NCBI GenBank assembly: GCA_914767715.1
Contig: OU612071.1
Coordinates: 5,706,001-5,770,000, forward strand
Direction of reading: 5' to 3'
Origin: Membranipora membranacea
Lineage: Eukaryota > Bryozoa > Gymnolaemata > Cheilostomatida > Membraniporidae
Length of the DNA: 64,000 nucleotides
Part shown: piece after piece, positions 61,036 through 64,000 of the stretch
Position numbering within the stretch: the first letter of the stretch is position 1
Layout of the letters: each line of letters opens with the position of its first letter
The notes under the pieces: model-generated
What the model was told of the DNA's origin: nothing
What the model saw: only the letters and a program-made list of their open reading frames with translations
The model's database searches: none
Made by a program: the position numbers and the translations under genes

Positions 61036-62640
61036 AGTTTCCAGTTAATGTTTTTTTTTGTTTATTGGACTAACTGTTCACTCCATCTTTCTTAATCTAT
61101 AGCGCAAGAGAGTAAGAAAGGATCATGTGGACAAGCCTCCATTGAAGTGCAGACTCAAGTCCTCATCGAGATATTTGGATGGTAAGTGTCACCAGTGAAT
61201 TTTTTCCCAAAAAAATCGAACTTCTCCGCACACAGAGCCATCTTGATAATGGTACTCGGAGTGCTTATAATATGTCAGCTGCAGTCTTTGTGTTTCTACA
61301 AGTGGTTAATTTTGGCATTGACATAAACCCATACTCAAATTATAGAACTCTGACTAGAGGAAAAGGGCAATTTTCCATGGTTTTGAAATGCAAGGGGCAC
61401 TATTGCGAAGGAGTTATGATGTCTCTCCTGAAAATATCTTAGCCGTCGAGTATTTCAAAGATTTGGATACGGGTCGGGTATGGATACAACCATGGTAAAA
61501 ACATTGCCAAAAACGTCGCCAAAAAAATGCAGAAAGTACCACAGTTCAAACAAATAGTCATACCCAGTTCCAGGCATGCCTGTAAAATCAATGCACCAGA
61601 CTTGAGAAACCATGGAGGTCAAACTCAATAATTATTTTAAGTGGTTATGAACTGTTTTAGGCAGAAATAGGCTGCAATATTCTACCGACATTCAATAATG
61701 TTGTAGGTGAGCAGCAGCAGACCACAAATGAAGAAGGCGCAAGGACAAAGGTAAGTAAAGGATGTGACTCTGATTCGAAACTTTCCAATGTGATATGAAT
61801 GCCCTGATATGTCTCCTCCCCTATTTGCCAGCCTGCCATTTACAACATTGGTGGTAGCAGTTAAAAAATAGCTGACGCTCAGAATTTTCGCCCAGGATTA
61901 GTTCCGAAAACATAGAACAACCACAAAAAAGAGCCTTTGCGAGTACGGAGCAGAGATCACCAGACTAGTGGATAAAGCCAGACCAAGACAGAGCATTCAA
62001 AATACAGAGGGTGATTCAGAAATTTCAGAACAGTCTCCGCCATGCGATGTTTCACCAACACCTGCTTTCCACTCGAGTACAAACTCAGAGGCTTTCAGGC
62101 TATCGGAAGAATGCCATCACCAGTACCAGTGACACAGAGGAAGAGGTGGTAATGGTAGCCAACAGCAGAACGGACAACACCGTCCCTACGGAGGACTCCC
62201 ACAGCTCAGATAATTCTAGCATACTGGTTACACTGCTGAAAGCAGTAGAAGACCTGGTCAACATCTCCAGTCAGTCTTTGCCTCAGACTCAGATACATGC
62301 GCAGCCTCCCCGGACAAACTGCCTTGCTCGAACTCAGAAAGGACCATGTCACCACTGCAGGTACAAAGGACATCTACGGAGCGAATAAGAAAATTGAAGG
62401 CAGAGTTTGATAAAACTCAACTCAAAATAGCACCCTGTCAACAGCCAGTTGACAAGTCATCTTTTCCAGTAACTAGTCAGCCGGCGGAATAACTCTTCTC
62501 ATTTGCCCATCAGCAGGCTCAACTTGAACACCGCCAGTTTCAGAAAATCTGCCTGCACCTGTGAGTCTTGCAGCACTTTTACAACAACAGAACCAGAGAC
62601 CAAGAGTCTAACCCATGGCCACTGCCTGTACATTCACGGA
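61036..62640 (+). repeat. Tandem gag-containing unit, copy 3
   Basis: Counterpart of 2695-4323 in the right duplication copy. It has the same blocks and the same abrupt end directly followed by the next unit. The gag-like frame is at 62011-62388, with the incomplete zinc knuckle at its end. Period to the next unit is 1605 bp. Point changes and small indels distinguish it from copies 1 and 2. Confidence 0.7.
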
Positions 62641-64000
62641 AGTTTCCAGTTAATGTTTTTTTTTTGTTTATTGGACTAACTGTTCATTCCATCTTTCTTA
62701 ATTTATAGTGCAAGAGAGTAAGAAAGGGTCATGTGGATGAGCCTCCATTGAAGCACAGACTCAGGTCCGCACCGAGATCATTGCATGGTAAGTGTCACCA
62801 GTGAATTTTTTTCCCAAAAAAAACCAACTTCTCTGCACACAGAGCCATTTTGATAATAGTACTCGGAGCGCTTATAATATTTCAGCTGCAGTCTTTGTGT
62901 TTCTACAAGTGGTTAATTTTGGCAAGCCATTGAAATAAACCCATACTTAAATTATAGAACTCTGACTAGAGGTAAAGGGCAATTTTCCATGGTTTTGAAA
63001 TGCAAGGGGCACTTTTGCGAAGGAATTATGATGTCTCTTCTGACCTGAAAATATCTTAGCCGTCGAGTATTTCAAAGATTTGGATACGGGTCGGGTATGG
63101 ATACAACCATGGTAAAAACATTGCCTAAAACGTCGCCAAAAAATGCAGAAAGTACCGCAGTTCAAACAAATAGTCATACCCAGTTCCAGGCATGCCTGTA
63201 AAATCCATGCCCCCGACTTGAGAAACCATGGAAGTCAAACTCAATAATTATTTTAAGTGGTTCTTAACTGTTTTTTCCAGAAATAGGCTGCAATATTCTA
63301 CCGACATTCAATTATGTTGTAGGTGAACAGCAGCAGACCACAAAAGCAAAAGGCGCAAGGACAAAGGTAAGTAAAGGATGTGACTCTGATTCAAAGCTTT
63401 CCAATATGATGATGTGATGATGAATGCCCTGATATGTCTCCTCCCCTATTTTCATAGCCATGCCCCGTAAAGAATTTTTGCCCAGGATTAGTTCCGCAAA
63501 CATAGAACAACCACAAAAAAGAGCCTTCGCGAGTACGGAGCAGAGATCACCAGACTAGTGGATAAAGCCAGACCAAGACAGAGCATTCAAAATACAGAGG
63601 GTGATTCAGAAATTTCAGAACAGTCTCCGCCATACAATGTTTCACCAACACCTGTTTTCCACTCAAGTACAAACTCAGAGGCTTTCAGGCTATCGGAAGA
63701 ATGCCATCACCAGTACCAGTGACACAGAGGAAGAGGTGGTAACGGTAGCCAACAGCAGAACGGACAACACCGTCCATACGGAGGACTCCCACAGCTCAGA
63801 TAATTCTAGCCAACTGGTTACACTGCTGAAAGCAGTAGAAGACCTGGTCAACATCTCCAGTCAGTCTTTGCCTCAGACTCAGATACATGCGCAGCCTCCC
63901 CGGACAAACTGCCTTGCTTGAACTGCAGGTACAAAGGACATGTACTGATCGAATAAGAAAATTGAAGGCAGAGTTTGATAAAACTCAACTCAAAATAGCA
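62641..64000 (+). repeat. Tandem gag-containing unit, copy 4 (cut by the window end)
   Basis: Counterpart of copy 2. It lacks about 55 bp before the third coding block (around 63470) and about 20 bp at the zinc knuckle (around 63922), which removes the first cysteines and puts a TGA in frame. Its gag-like frame is 63601-63921. The window ends before the point where copy 2 runs into the protease fragment. Confidence 0.7.

Overview
This is eukaryotic, metazoan genomic DNA: AT-rich, with short exons bounded by GT/AG splice sites, introns of about 0.1-1.9 kb, tRNA-derived SINEs, several kinds of MITE and a gag/protease retroelement remnant. Three recognisable gene families fit a non-vertebrate animal, probably aquatic: a protein phosphatase 6 catalytic subunit (PPP6C-like), a cluster of short-chain collagen C4-like C-terminal domains, and a pair of large paralogous genes I do not recognise. 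The sequence alone does not fix the phylum.

Layout. 1-1.9 kb: no gene. 1.9-6.1 kb: a repeat block ending in two tandem ~1.6 kb units with gag-like coding, the second running into a retropepsin fragment. 6.6-6.9 kb: GCCAA-type repeat. 9.4-13.1 kb (+): unrecognised gene 1, four visible exons. 14.8-16.4 kb (-): collagen C4-like unit A, apparently broken. 16.8-17.5 kb: foldback element. 17.6-20.8 kb: SINEs and small tandem repeats. 20.4 kb (-): one orphan terminal exon. 23.1-27.9 kb (-): seven PPP6C-like exons with changes at conserved catalytic positions, containing a hAT-type MITE. 28-33.7 kb: no gene, a perfect hairpin and a G-rich 10-mer array. 33.7-41.5 kb (+): unrecognised gene 2, twelve coding exons, about 1,031 residues. 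43.3-45.6 and 46.1-48.2 kb (-): C4-like units B (broken) and C (intact across four exons). 49-57.3 kb: copies of a composite repeat and a nested terminal-inverted-repeat element. 58.1-64 kb: a second copy of the 1.9-6.1 kb block carrying MITE insertions absent from the first.

The two unrecognised genes are each followed by a C4-like unit on the opposite strand, so an old segmental duplication of a [novel gene + C4-like gene] module probably built this locus; unit C then arose by, or gave rise to, a tandem copy. The novel paralogues share sequence order, a run of acidic/serine residues and a conserved C-terminal segment, and gene 1 shows four spaced W-x-x-S-T-like motifs suggesting an internally repeated domain. 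They are the best candidates for undescribed biology here. No function can be assigned from sequence alone.
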